Assembly: GCF_030159855.1 (NCBI RefSeq)
Contig: NZ_BSNG01000001.1
Span: 2,170,001-2,234,000 of the forward strand
Source: Devosia yakushimensis
GTDB taxonomy: Bacteria; Pseudomonadota; Alphaproteobacteria; Rhizobiales; Devosiaceae
Direction of reading: 5' to 3'
DNA: 64,000 bases
Under the pieces are notes generated by a model. The model worked only from the letters and a program-made list of their open reading frames with translations, was not told the origin of the DNA and made no database searches. This document shows, piece after piece, positions 33,448 to 41,992 of this stretch. Position 1 is the stretch's first letter. Every line of letters begins with the position of its first letter. The translations under genes were made by a program, and so were the position numbers.

Positions 33448-35166
33448 CTAGTCGGCCGCACTTGGCAGATCGAAAACCTGGCCCGGATAGATACGGTCGG
33501 GGTCGCGGATCTGGCCGTTATTGGCTTCGTAGATGGTGGTGTATTTGATGCCCGCGCCATAGACCCGGCGGGCAATGGTCCACAGATTGTCGCCGGTGCG
33601 GATGATGGCCTTGCCGGAGGCGAAGCGGGCGGCTTCCGGGTCGCCGACTGCGGTGGCGACCATGGTGGGAATTTCGGCTTCGTCGCTGGTGGCTGGCTGC
33701 GGTTCGGCGGACGGGACAGTAGTAGTCGCAGCAGGTAACGCCGCTGGTTCGGCGGGGACCGGTGCGGGTTCGGCAGGTGCGTTTGGCGCCGGTTCACGAC
33801 CAGCCGCTGGAGCGGGTTGGCTCGATGCCGGAGCGGGCTGCGCGGCTTCGGCAGGAGGAGCCGGCGCCGGCTCGGCGGGTGGCTCCGGCGCTGCTGCTGG
33901 CTCGGCCTGGGCGACTGCAACGGGCGGCTCGGCTTCGGGGAGATCGACCACGAAATCGACTTCAGCACGCGCGGCAACCTCGGCGCTGCCGGGCTGCAGC
34001 ATATCGATGCGGATGCGCTGGCTCGGCTTGGTCAGGACATTGCCGGCCTCAACCAGCCACCGGCCATCGGAGACGATGGCATCGGCAATAAAGGCATCGT
34101 CAACATAGAGGCGCATGGTGGCGCCCTCTGGCCCGCCGCCGGCGAAGAACGTGCGGCTACCCTCGATCTCGATAGCGTCAATGGTTGGCGGTGCGCTGTC
34201 GGCAGGTGCGGCAACGGGCGGCGGTGTTGTGGGAGCGGGGTCGGCGGCAGCGACGCTGGTTTCGGGCGCAGGGGGCGGCGATGCAGGCGCCCCGGCTGCG
34301 GGAGCTGCCGGCGCCGGTTCGGGCACGCTTGCCGGCTCCGAGGCAGGCTGAACCTCGGTTGCGGGAGCCTCGGGAGCCGATTCAGGTGCAGGCTCGGACG
34401 TGGGCGCAGGTTCAGATGCAGGAACCGCTTCGGGAGCAGGTGCGGCCGGAGGTGCCGCTGCGGGAGCGGGCTCGGCGGCTGCCACGGCGGTCGTCTGACC
34501 CGCCGGCGGCGTCAGGCCCTGCAGAACCTGGCTGGCGGCGCCGGGCGTGCTGGCAACCACCAGGGGTTCGCTGGATTTGTCAGGATTGATGACGACGACA
34601 AAGGCTTCGGCGGCCTGACCGTCCTTGCCGGATTCGCCTAGGGTGATCTCGGTGCCGCCTGGCGGGATTGGCGCATCGGGGACCAGAACCCAATCGCCGC
34701 TGGGCTCAACAATGGTCTTGCCCAGCAATTCGCCATCGGCAAAGACTTCGACCTCGCTGCCAGGTGTGCCGCTGCCGGCGATGACGACAGACCCGTCAGG
34801 CTCGGCCCGCAAAAGGCCGAACGTGGCGCCGACCAGATCGTCCGGAACAGCGGGAGTTTCCGCCGCGGGCGGGGCAGCTTCAGGCTGAGGTTCGGTGGCG
34901 GCGGGTTCCGGCGCTGGCGTGATGGCAGGTGGCTCGGCCAGGGCGGTCTGTTCCGGGGTGGCTACGGCAGTCGCCGGACGCGACAGGATGCCGGCATCGG
35001 CCATCTTGCCGCGCAGGCACTGGCCCATATTGCCTTCGCTGTTGAAGCAATCGACTAAAGATGGACCCGCCAGGACGCCGATGACAACCACAAGGGTAAC
35101 CGCCGCTGCACCAAGGGTGAGAGCAAGAGGTTGGTTCGGTGCGGAATCGGCCAGTTTTTCCTCCAA
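33448..35166 (-). CDS. Membrane-anchored LysM protein with Pro/Ala/Glu-rich linkers
   Basis: About 572 residues. An N-terminal hydrophobic helix (LALTLGAAAVTLVVVIGVLAG) anchors it. Next come two beta-sandwich segments resembling each other (SVVIAGSGTPGSEVEVFADG and RTFFAGGGPEGATMRLYVDD), set among long low-complexity Pro/Ala/Glu stretches. The C-terminus is one LysM module (IIRTGDNLWTIARRVYGAG ... IYPGQVFDLP) for peptidoglycan binding. The start is a TTG; CTG at 35154 after GGAGG is an alternative. It begins 24 nt after cimA, at the end of the cysS run. Confidence 0.8.
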   Translation of the reverse strand: MEEKLADSAPNQPLALTLGAAAVTLVVVIGVLAGPSLVDCFNSEGNMGQCLRGKMADAGILSRPATAVATPEQTALAEPPAITPAPEPAATEPQPEAAPPAAETPAVPDDLVGATFGLLRAEPDGSVVIAGSGTPGSEVEVFADGELLGKTIVEPSGDWVLVPDAPIPPGGTEITLGESGKDGQAAEAFVVVINPDKSSEPLVVASTPGAASQVLQGLTPPAGQTTAVAAAEPAPAAAPPAAPAPEAVPASEPAPTSEPAPESAPEAPATEVQPASEPASVPEPAPAAPAAGAPASPPPAPETSVAAADPAPTTPPPVAAPADSAPPTIDAIEIEGSRTFFAGGGPEGATMRLYVDDAFIADAIVSDGRWLVEAGNVLTKPSQRIRIDMLQPGSAEVAARAEVDFVVDLPEAEPPVAVAQAEPAAAPEPPAEPAPAPPAEAAQPAPASSQPAPAAGREPAPNAPAEPAPVPAEPAALPAATTTVPSAEPQPATSDEAEIPTMVATAVGDPEAARFASGKAIIRTGDNLWTIARRVYGAGIKYTTIYEANNGQIRDPDRIYPGQVFDLPSAAD

Positions 35167-35190
35167 TACGGGGCCACCGGGCCGCCAAAG

Positions 35191-36807
35191 CTATGCCACC
35201 TTTTCTGTTGTCCCCTGCGCCGCTTCAGTCTTCAACAGCTTATATGTGATGGATTCATATAGAGCTTCAAAGCTTGCATCAATGATGTTGGGGGATACCC
35301 CGATCGTATACCAGCGCTCGCCGGTGCCATCGCGGCTTTCTACCAGTACACGGGTGACCGCGCCCGTGCCGCCGTCCAGGATACGGACCTTGAAGTCGAC
35401 CAGTTCCAGATCCTCGATGCGGGCCGAATATTTGCCGAGGTCTTTGCGCATGGCCAGATCGAGCGCGTTGACCGGGCCATTGCCTTCGGCCACCGACATC
35501 AGCAATTCGCCAGCGACGCGGATTTTGACCACGGCTTCGGTGACAGTGATTTCTTCGCCCTGGGCATTGTGGCGGCGTTCGACGCTGGCGCGATAGTTTT
35601 CGACGGTGAAATAGCTGGGCAGCGTTCCCAGCACTTCATGGGCGAGGACGGCGAAAGAGGCATCGGCGCCATCATAGGAATAGCCGCGGGCTTCGCGCTC
35701 CTTGACGGTGGCGAGGAGCTTTTCGAGGCGCGGATCATCCTTGGCTAGGATGATGTCGTGCCGGGCCAGGGCGGTCAGCAGATTGGATTTGCCGGCCTGC
35801 TGGCTGACCATGATGGAGCGCTCATTGCCCACGCTTTCAGGCGGGACATGCTCATAGGTGGAAAAATCCTTGAGCAGGGCCGAGGCATGGATGCCCGCTT
35901 TGGTCGCGAAGGCCGAGGCGCCGACATAGGGGGATTGGCGCTGCGGAGCACGGTTGAGCCGGTCGTCGAAAGCGCGGGAAATCTGGGTCAGCCGTTCGAG
36001 GCGGGCCGCATCGATATTGGTTTCGAAACGGTCGGCAAAGAGGGGTTTCAGCACCAGCGTGGGGATGATGGTGATGAGGTTGGCATTGCCGCAGCGCTCG
36101 CCGATGCCGTTCAGCGTACCCTGGATTTGGCGCACGCCGGCCTCGATGGCGGCGAGCGTGTTGGCGACGGCCTGGCCGGTATCGTCATGGGCATGGATGC
36201 CCAGGTGGTCGCCAGGGGCGACGGCTAGGACCTTGCCGACGATGTCGCGGATTTCGGACGGCATGGTGCCGCCATTGGTGTCGCAGAGCACGACCCAGCG
36301 CGCGCCGGCATCGAGCGCGGTCTTGACGCAGGAGAGCGCGTAATCGGGATTGGCCTTGAAGCCGTCGAAGAAGTGCTCGCAGTCGATCAACGCTTCCTTG
36401 CCGGCGACGACGGCGGCGGCGACGGTGTCGCGCAGGTTTTCGAGATTATCTTCGAGGCTGATTTCGAGCGCGACCTTGACCTGGTGGTCCCAGGTTTTGG
36501 CAACAAAGCAGGTGGCGTCGGCGCGCGAATTGAGGAGAGCCTGAATGCCCGGATCATTGGCGGCGGAGCGCCCTGCCCGCTTGGTCATGCCGAAGGCGGT
36601 GAATTTGGCCTTCTTAGTGCGACGGGTTTCGAAGAACTCGGTATCGACCGGGTTGGCGCCGGGATAGCCGCCTTCAATATAGTCGACACCCAATTGTTCC
36701 AGCAGGCCGGCAATGGAAATCTTGTCCTCGAGCGAGAACTCGATTCCGGCCGTCTGGGCGCCGTCGCGCAGAGTGGTGTCGAAGATATAGAGGCGTTCTT
36801 TGGGCAT
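35191..36807 (-). CDS. cimA: Citramalate synthase
   Basis: About 538 residues, beginning MPKERLYIFDTTLRDGAQTAG. The HMGL/DRE-TIM core has TTLRDGAQ near the start, the H-x-H metal pair in LGIHAHDDTGQAVANTLAAIEAGVRQIQGTLNGIGERCGN, and a C-terminal LeuA-type regulatory domain. It condenses pyruvate and acetyl-CoA to citramalate for isoleucine synthesis. A TTG at 36819 that overlaps the previous stop by 4 nt is an alternative start; I prefer the ATG. It follows a run of GFA genes with which it has no evident metabolic link. Confidence 0.92.
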   Translation of the reverse strand: MPKERLYIFDTTLRDGAQTAGIEFSLEDKISIAGLLEQLGVDYIEGGYPGANPVDTEFFETRRTKKAKFTAFGMTKRAGRSAANDPGIQALLNSRADATCFVAKTWDHQVKVALEISLEDNLENLRDTVAAAVVAGKEALIDCEHFFDGFKANPDYALSCVKTALDAGARWVVLCDTNGGTMPSEIRDIVGKVLAVAPGDHLGIHAHDDTGQAVANTLAAIEAGVRQIQGTLNGIGERCGNANLITIIPTLVLKPLFADRFETNIDAARLERLTQISRAFDDRLNRAPQRQSPYVGASAFATKAGIHASALLKDFSTYEHVPPESVGNERSIMVSQQAGKSNLLTALARHDIILAKDDPRLEKLLATVKEREARGYSYDGADASFAVLAHEVLGTLPSYFTVENYRASVERRHNAQGEEITVTEAVVKIRVAGELLMSVAEGNGPVNALDLAMRKDLGKYSARIEDLELVDFKVRILDGGTGAVTRVLVESRDGTGERWYTIGVSPNIIDASFEALYESITYKLLKTEAAQGTTEKVA

Positions 36808-36815
36808 TTTAGTAC

Positions 36816-37301
36816 TCAACTGGGGTCCGGCCAGACCAGCGTGTCGTGATCGGGGTGTTGGTGATTGCTGCTGCTGATGCGGTGGAGCATGTCGGGATTG
36901 TCGGCATAGGTCGGCCGATCACCGGGAACCTGCGTCAGCCCGCCATACCAGGCGACGCGGCTTTCATTGCCATACTGGTTTTCCGGCGGGGCGCGGTCTG
37001 GCTCGTCCAGGGTTCCCACCAGAACACCGAGATCCTCGGCATCGGGATATTCGAAAATCAACGGCGTGCCGCAGGCGCTGCAGAAACCGCGCCGGGCAAT
37101 GTCGGAACTATGGAAGTAGCTGATGGTGCCGCGCGTAACGCGGAATGCTGTTTTGAAGACAGGACAGATGATGGCGAAAGGACCACCAACGGCCTTCTGG
37201 CACATGCGGCAGTGGCAGACATGGACATTCTGCGGCTGCTGATCGAGGGCGTAGCGCACAGCGCCGCATTGGCAGCCGCCGGTGAGGACGGGCGTGCTCA
37301 T
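36816..37301 (-). CDS. GFA-domain protein (third of three tandem copies)
   Basis: 161 residues of the glutathione-dependent formaldehyde-activating fold. The zinc ligands are GGCQCGAVRYAL, CHCRMCQKAVGG and GFCSACGTPL. GFA domains bind zinc and sometimes S-hydroxymethylglutathione; many family members have no proven activity. The C-terminus ends NHQHPDHDTLVWPDPS, a tail shared with the two neighbouring copies. Its ATG overlaps the preceding copy by 4 nt. Confidence 0.88.
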   Translation of the reverse strand: MSTPVLTGGCQCGAVRYALDQQPQNVHVCHCRMCQKAVGGPFAIICPVFKTAFRVTRGTISYFHSSDIARRGFCSACGTPLIFEYPDAEDLGVLVGTLDEPDRAPPENQYGNESRVAWYGGLTQVPGDRPTYADNPDMLHRISSSNHQHPDHDTLVWPDPS

Positions 37302-37786
37302 GGCCAGCGCTCAGTATCGTGGTCGGGGTGCTGGTGATTGGTATCGCGGATGGGGCCGACTTCGTCGGGCATGTTGGCCTCGGTGGTGCCCACCTCTTCG
37401 ATGTCAGCGAGATGCAGCAGGGAGGGGTGCCGGCCTTCGATGCCGAATTGGTAGAGCACCGGAATTGTGTGGGGCTCATCGAAGGCGCCGATGGACATGG
37501 AAAGATGTTCGCCACCGATGGTGCGATAGTAGAGCGGCGTGCCGCAATCGCGGCAGAAACCGCGCGCAGCCGGGTCCGAGCTCATGAATTCTGCGGGTTT
37601 GCCGCGCGTCCAGGTGAGGTGATGGTGGCGCACGCCGACCAGGGCGGCAAAGAGATTGCCCATGGCTTTCTGGCACATGCGGCAATAGCAGACATGGGGA
37701 TTGTCGCGCAGTTCGGTGGCGTGGAAGCGGATGGCGCCGCATTGACAGCCGCCGCTGCGGACCTGGTGGCGATAGGCTTCACTCAT
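37298..37786 (-). CDS. GFA-domain protein (second of three tandem copies)
   Basis: 162 residues. Zinc motifs GGCQCGAIRFHA, CYCRMCQKAMGN and GFCRDCGTPLYY match its neighbours, and the tail NHQHPDHDTERWP is the same motif. I start at MSEAYRHQV, whose ATG overlaps the upstream stop by 4 nt; the frame is open for 8 more codons. The sequence differs from the other copies over much of its length, so the duplication is old. Confidence 0.88.
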   Translation of the reverse strand: MSEAYRHQVRSGGCQCGAIRFHATELRDNPHVCYCRMCQKAMGNLFAALVGVRHHHLTWTRGKPAEFMSSDPAARGFCRDCGTPLYYRTIGGEHLSMSIGAFDEPHTIPVLYQFGIEGRHPSLLHLADIEEVGTTEANMPDEVGPIRDTNHQHPDHDTERWP

Positions 37787-38259
37787 GGCTCTTCCCTCTT
37801 CGGTGGCCAATCATCGGTGTCGTGGTCGGGATGCTGGTTGGAATGGATGCCGGCGAGGAAATCGCGCCATTCATCGCTTTGATGGGTGGCGATGGGCAGG
37901 CTGGTGAGGCCGTCGAAGAAGGGGAGCTTGTCGGCCAGGTTCACCTGGATTTGCGGGGCAGCGACGCTGGGGTCATCGAAAGCGCCGATGGCGAGTTCGA
38001 GGCCGAAGCGGGTTTCGTAGCCCAGGGGCGTGCCGCAATCGCCGCAAAAGGCGCGGCGGGCGGCGTTGGAGCTTTGGAACCATTTGGGCTCGCCCCGGGT
38101 CCAGGCGGCGTTATGAGCGGTGACCAGCGGGCCGAAAAAGCTGCCAAAGGCCTTCTGGCACATACGGCAATGGCAGATGGAGGGGCGGCCCAACCGGGTG
38201 ACGCTGAAGCGGACGGCGCCGCACTGGCAGCCGCCGGTATGAGGACTATTTGGGGGCAT
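37783..38259 (-). CDS. GFA-domain protein (first of three tandem copies)
   Basis: 158 residues. Zinc motifs GGCQCGAVRFSV, CHCRMCQKAFGS and AFCGDCGTPLGY are intact. The C-terminus SNQHPDHDTDDWPPKREEP carries the shared tail. The start MPPNSPHTG overlaps the end of the VOC gene by 14 nt, consistent with close coupling. The three copies read in one direction with no spacer. Confidence 0.88.
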   Translation of the reverse strand: MPPNSPHTGGCQCGAVRFSVTRLGRPSICHCRMCQKAFGSFFGPLVTAHNAAWTRGEPKWFQSSNAARRAFCGDCGTPLGYETRFGLELAIGAFDDPSVAAPQIQVNLADKLPFFDGLTSLPIATHQSDEWRDFLAGIHSNQHPDHDTDDWPPKREEP

Positions 38260-38629
38260 GACAGACCGCTTCGATATTGTTGCCATCGAGATCGAACACG
38301 AAGGCGCCGTAGTAATTGGGGTGGTAATGCGCGCGCAGGCCGGGGGCGCCGTTGTCCTTGCCACCGGCGGCGAGCGCGGCGGCATGGAAGGCGTCTACCT
38401 CGGCGCGGGATTGTGCGGTGAAGGCCAGGTGCATGCCGGACAGGGCGGGCTTGCCGGTGCCGATCCAGAAATCGGGTTTATCCTTGCCGAAGCCGGCATG
38501 GTGTTCGCCTTCATGAGTGAAATCGGCGAGGACGACTATGCCCAGAGGGGCGAAAACGGCGGTGTAGAAGGCCTTGGCTGCCGCGAAATCGGATACAGCA
38601 AAGCCGGCATGGTCGATGATGGCGGTCAT
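38246..38629 (-). CDS. VOC-family (glyoxalase/dioxygenase fold) protein
   Basis: 127 residues with paired beta-alpha-beta modules. The first begins IIDHAGFAVSDFAAAKAFYTAVFAPLG, and the second ends GAFVFDLDGNNIEAVCH, where His and Glu would bind a metal. Substrate is unknown. Its position next to three GFA genes suggests small-aldehyde or glutathione-linked chemistry, which is inference only. It overlaps the DUF559 stop by 4 nt. Confidence 0.85.
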   Translation of the reverse strand: MTAIIDHAGFAVSDFAAAKAFYTAVFAPLGIVVLADFTHEGEHHAGFGKDKPDFWIGTGKPALSGMHLAFTAQSRAEVDAFHAAALAAGGKDNGAPGLRAHYHPNYYGAFVFDLDGNNIEAVCHAPK

Positions 38630-39189
38630 GACAATTGCTCCTGATGAAGGGCAGCCCAGACAGCCTCAAGTACCGCATCGGGGCGGGCGAGGATATCGTT
38701 GTTCCAGATGCGGAGAAGGCGGAAGCCTTGGGCTTTCAGATAGGCATCGCGACGGGCGTCGTAAGTGGATTCGGCGTGTTGGCTGCCGTCGAGTTCGATG
38801 ATGAGATGGCTTTCAAGACAGACGAAGTCCGCAATGAAATCACCGATGGGCAATTGGCGGCGGAATTTGAAATCCGCGAGCCGCCTGTTGCGGAGGAGTA
38901 CCCAGCACTTGGCTTCCGCTTCGGTCGGTTGGTGACGCATGGCTTTGGCAAAGCCACGCAGCCTGGGCAGCTTTGTGCCACGCCATTCGGCTCTGGCATG
39001 ACGGGGCGCAGACCCCTCACCCGCCCTTCGGGCACCCTCTCCCTCAAGGGGAGAGGGTTGGCCGGTGGTTGGGACGGGCTCAGCGACTGCCGGCTGCACG
39101 ATGTCACCCTCGCCCCTTGAGGGAGAGGGTGGCCGCGCAGCGGCCGGGTGAGGGGTTGCCTCCGCATATGCTGAAGGCGGGGCCTTCAC
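38626..39189 (-). CDS. DUF559 endonuclease-like protein with repeat-derived N-terminus
   Basis: 187 residues if started at a GTG that overlaps the cysS stop by 4 nt, with GGGAG 8 nt upstream. The conserved core is the last ~105 residues: MRHQPTEAEAKCWVLLRNRR, then FKFRRQLPIGDFIADFV, then LIIELDGSQHAE, with a nuclease-like E-x-D. DUF559 belongs to the restriction-endonuclease (Vsr-like) fold. The first ~75 residues are translated from a palindromic repeat (ARPPSPSRGEGD and GQPSPLEGEGARRAGEGS). If the repeat is untranslated, the protein starts at 38940. Confidence 0.75.
   Translation of the reverse strand: MKAPPSAYAEATPHPAAARPPSPSRGEGDIVQPAVAEPVPTTGQPSPLEGEGARRAGEGSAPRHARAEWRGTKLPRLRGFAKAMRHQPTEAEAKCWVLLRNRRLADFKFRRQLPIGDFIADFVCLESHLIIELDGSQHAESTYDARRDAYLKAQGFRLLRIWNNDILARPDAVLEAVWAALHQEQLS
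38999..39165. repeat. Family C repeat lying inside the DUF559 reading frame
   Basis: Inverted units start ACCCCTCACCCGCCCTTCGG and end with the reverse complement GGCCGGGTGAGGGG. Inner hairpins CCTCTCCCTCAAGGGGAGAG and CCCTCGCCCCTTGAGGGAGA sit between them. It matches the other family C elements but is open in the minus frame throughout, with no stop. Confidence 0.7.
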
Positions 39190-40625
39190 CTCTTGCTCTC
39201 CCACTTCGTCTTCCGCTCGCCCGTTTCGGGGTCCTTGTAGTCCATCAGAGAAATGCCTTGTTCGGACAATTCGTTGCGGATGGTGTCGGCTTTGGCGAAG
39301 TCTTTGGCATTGAGGGCGGCGAGGCGGTTTTCGATGGCGGCGAGGATGTGGGGTGGTTCTTCCCAGCCGTCGTCGGAGGTGAGCAGGCTATCGAGGCTGA
39401 AGCCGAGGAAGCTGAGAGTGGCGGCCAAGCAATGGCTGGCGCGGGCGTCGTCGCGATTGGCTTTTTTGGCGATGGCGTCGAGCACGACGCTGGCGCGGTG
39501 GAAATTGAGGTCGTCGGCAAGTTCGGCGACGACCGAGGCGTCGGGGGCGTCGTCTTTGGCCAATTCGGCGCCGCGGGCGGCGCGTTGCCAGTCGCGGAGT
39601 TTGGTTTCGGCTTCTTCGAGGCGCTTGACCGAGAAATCGATGGGCTCGCGATAATGGGTCATCAGCATGGCCAGGCGCAGCACATCGCCATGCCAAGCGT
39701 GGCCGCCCATGGTGCCGGTTTCGAGCAGGTCATTGATGGTGACGAAATTGCCCAGGCTCTTGGACATTTTTTGTCCTTCGACCTGGAGGAAGCCGTTGTG
39801 CATCCAGACGCGGGCCATTTCGTGCGTACCATGGGCGCAGCGGGACTGGGCGATTTCGTTTTCGTGGTGCGGGAAGATCAGATCGAGCCCGCCGCCATGA
39901 ATGTCGAAAACCTCACCGAGATAGGCCGCGCTCATGGCCGAGCATTCGATATGCCAGCCGGGACGCCCCCTGCCCCATGGGCTCTCCCAGCCGGGCTCTT
40001 CGGCGCTGGATTGTTTCCAGAGCACGAAATCGGCGGGGTTCTTCTTGTGGGCGTCGACGGCAATGCGGGCACCGGCGAGATTGTCTTCCAGGTTGCGGCC
40101 GGAGAGCTGGCCGTAATCAGGCATGGATTTGACGTCGAACAGCACTTCGCCATTGGCCTCATAGGCGTGGCCATTGGCGATGAGACGCTCGATCAGGGAG
40201 ACCATGTCGGGCTTGCCATCGGGCCGGGGCAGCACGAAATCGGTGGCGCGGGGCTGATAGGTGGGCTCGAGCGTGCCCAGCGCCTTGACGTCGGCGGCAA
40301 ATTGATCGCCGGTTTTTTCGGTGACGCGGCGGATCGCTTCGTTAAGCGGGAGCGTGGGGAAATCGCGGGCGGCGCGGGCGTTGATCTTGTCGTCGACGTC
40401 CGTGATGTTGCGGACATAGGTGACCTTGCCGGCGCCATAGGTGTGGCGCAGCAGGCGGAACAGCAGGTCAAAAACGATGACCGGCCGCGCGTTGCCGATA
40501 TGGGCGAAGTCATAGACCGTGGGGCCGCAGACATACATGCGCACATTTTCCGCATCCAGGGGAACGAAGGGTTCCTTGGTGCGGGTCAGCGTATTGTAGA
40601 GCGAAAGCGGAGTTCCCGAGGTCAT
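39186..40625 (-). CDS. cysS: Cysteinyl-tRNA synthetase
   Basis: 479 residues. The class I motifs are in place: FAHIGNARPVIVFD (HIGH), the zinc and substrate region CGPTVYD, PGWHIECSAMS and FPHHENEIAQS, and KMSKSLGNF. The start follows AGGAAG by about 9 nt; a TTG directly upstream is less likely. It is the first gene of a minus-strand run whose next member begins with a 4-nt overlap. It charges tRNA-Cys in the cytoplasm. Confidence 0.96.
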   Translation of the reverse strand: MTSGTPLSLYNTLTRTKEPFVPLDAENVRMYVCGPTVYDFAHIGNARPVIVFDLLFRLLRHTYGAGKVTYVRNITDVDDKINARAARDFPTLPLNEAIRRVTEKTGDQFAADVKALGTLEPTYQPRATDFVLPRPDGKPDMVSLIERLIANGHAYEANGEVLFDVKSMPDYGQLSGRNLEDNLAGARIAVDAHKKNPADFVLWKQSSAEEPGWESPWGRGRPGWHIECSAMSAAYLGEVFDIHGGGLDLIFPHHENEIAQSRCAHGTHEMARVWMHNGFLQVEGQKMSKSLGNFVTINDLLETGTMGGHAWHGDVLRLAMLMTHYREPIDFSVKRLEEAETKLRDWQRAARGAELAKDDAPDASVVAELADDLNFHRASVVLDAIAKKANRDDARASHCLAATLSFLGFSLDSLLTSDDGWEEPPHILAAIENRLAALNAKDFAKADTIRNELSEQGISLMDYKDPETGERKTKWESKR

Positions 40626-40857
40626 CAAAAGGCTTCCTGGCCATGCGGAGTTGCGCTGGCAGACGGCTCTTCGGGTATCAGAAAATCAGGATGAAGAAGA
40701 CCGCGCCGCCAACGAGTGGTTAGCAGGTAATAATGCAGACGTTAATCTGGATCGCAGCGATCGTCATGCCGGAGACATTGGCTGTAGTGATGGCGGCGGT
40801 CAAGGGGGAAAGAATGGTCGCTTCCAACGTAGGGGCTTACCGTGAGGTCTCCTTGGA
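40626..40857. other. Gene-poor spacer between FAH and cysS
   Basis: No convincing gene on either strand. On the cysS (minus) side a 15-codon ORF ends VCIITC and a stop, with Cys codons at positions 11 and 15; it has no clear ribosome binding site. No terminator hairpin is visible. The stretch presumably holds the cysS promoter. Confidence 0.4.
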
Positions 40858-41856
40858 TCAGAGCAGCTCTACGGTTTGCACGATGTCGCCGAAGACCGAT
40901 TGGCCATCGCTGCCAATGGCGCCGATGCGGATGGTGTCGCCTGGTTGTAGATAGGGTGTGCGGGCGCGACCATATTTGAGCTTTTCGACATTGCGGGCCT
41001 CGACGATGCAGGCGAAACCGATGCCGTTAGGCTTGATGGGTAGGCTTTCCTCGTGCGGCACGGAAATGGTACCGCCGCCAATAATGGTGCCGGCAGCAAG
41101 GGCGCGCGTTCGTGCCGCCTCGACGATGAGGGCGGGGAAATCGAAATACATGCCGGCACCGGCATTGGGCTGGCCGTAGAGCGTGCCATTCACCTCGCAG
41201 CGGACGGGCAGATGCAGGCGATTGTCGCGCCATGCCGAGCCCAACGCCGCCGGCGTCGTGACTATGGGTGCGAAGGCGGTCGATGGCTTGGCGTGGAAGA
41301 AGCCGAAGCCGTTTTGCAGGTCATTGGCAACGAGGCGGCGCAGGGAAACGTCGTTGCAGATGGTAACGAGGCGAATGGCGGCGGCAGCCTGTTCGCTTGT
41401 GGCGCGCATGGGCACGGAGCCGATGATGACGGCCACCTCTGCCTCGAAATCGAGCGCCAGATCGGCTTCGGGCGTAACGATGGGGGCCGTGGGCGCAGAA
41501 AGGCTATCCGAGCCTCCCTGATAGAGAACCGGACGGTTGGCCAGTTCGGCATCGCGCGTGCCCTTGAGGGCGCGGGCGCGCTCGGCGTGGTTGAGATAGG
41601 CGGCGCCGTCGATCCACTGATAGGCGCGGGGCAAGGGAGCCAAGGCGCGGGTGGCATCGAAGGCCTGGCCGGAGATCTGGCCGGCGTCAAGCTGAGTGGC
41701 GAGAGCCGATAGACCGGGAGCGGCCACGCTCCAATCATCAAGCGCAGCTTGCAAGGTGGGCGCGACCCGGCCGGCGGAGACGTAACGCAGACGGTCACGC
41801 GAAAGGACCACGAGCTGACCATCCGGACGGCCATTGTTCAGCGTGGCTAGATTCAT
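40858..41856 (-). CDS. Fumarylacetoacetate hydrolase family protein
   Basis: 332 residues. The FAH fold is shown by LDFEAEVAVIIGSVPMRATS (metal-binding Glu pair), ICNDVSLRRLVANDLQNGFGFFHAKPSTAFAPIV, and GTIIGGGTISVPHEE. Members hydrolyse or decarboxylate 1,3-dicarbonyl acids in aromatic catabolism. No homogentisate or other catabolic genes are adjacent, so the substrate is open. It diverges from the DUF2865 gene. Confidence 0.88.
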   Translation of the reverse strand: MNLATLNNGRPDGQLVVLSRDRLRYVSAGRVAPTLQAALDDWSVAAPGLSALATQLDAGQISGQAFDATRALAPLPRAYQWIDGAAYLNHAERARALKGTRDAELANRPVLYQGGSDSLSAPTAPIVTPEADLALDFEAEVAVIIGSVPMRATSEQAAAAIRLVTICNDVSLRRLVANDLQNGFGFFHAKPSTAFAPIVTTPAALGSAWRDNRLHLPVRCEVNGTLYGQPNAGAGMYFDFPALIVEAARTRALAAGTIIGGGTISVPHEESLPIKPNGIGFACIVEARNVEKLKYGRARTPYLQPGDTIRIGAIGSDGQSVFGDIVQTVELL

Positions 41857-41992
41857 CGGTGCATTCTCGCGCTTGTGTGGCCGGGGTGCGCTATCTCGGC
41901 TGATGTCGCGATACTATACTGTTGCAACCGGCCCTAGCGATGTCTTAAGGCCGATAATATGCGTGCGTTGCGGCGCGGACGAGTAGGGCGGC

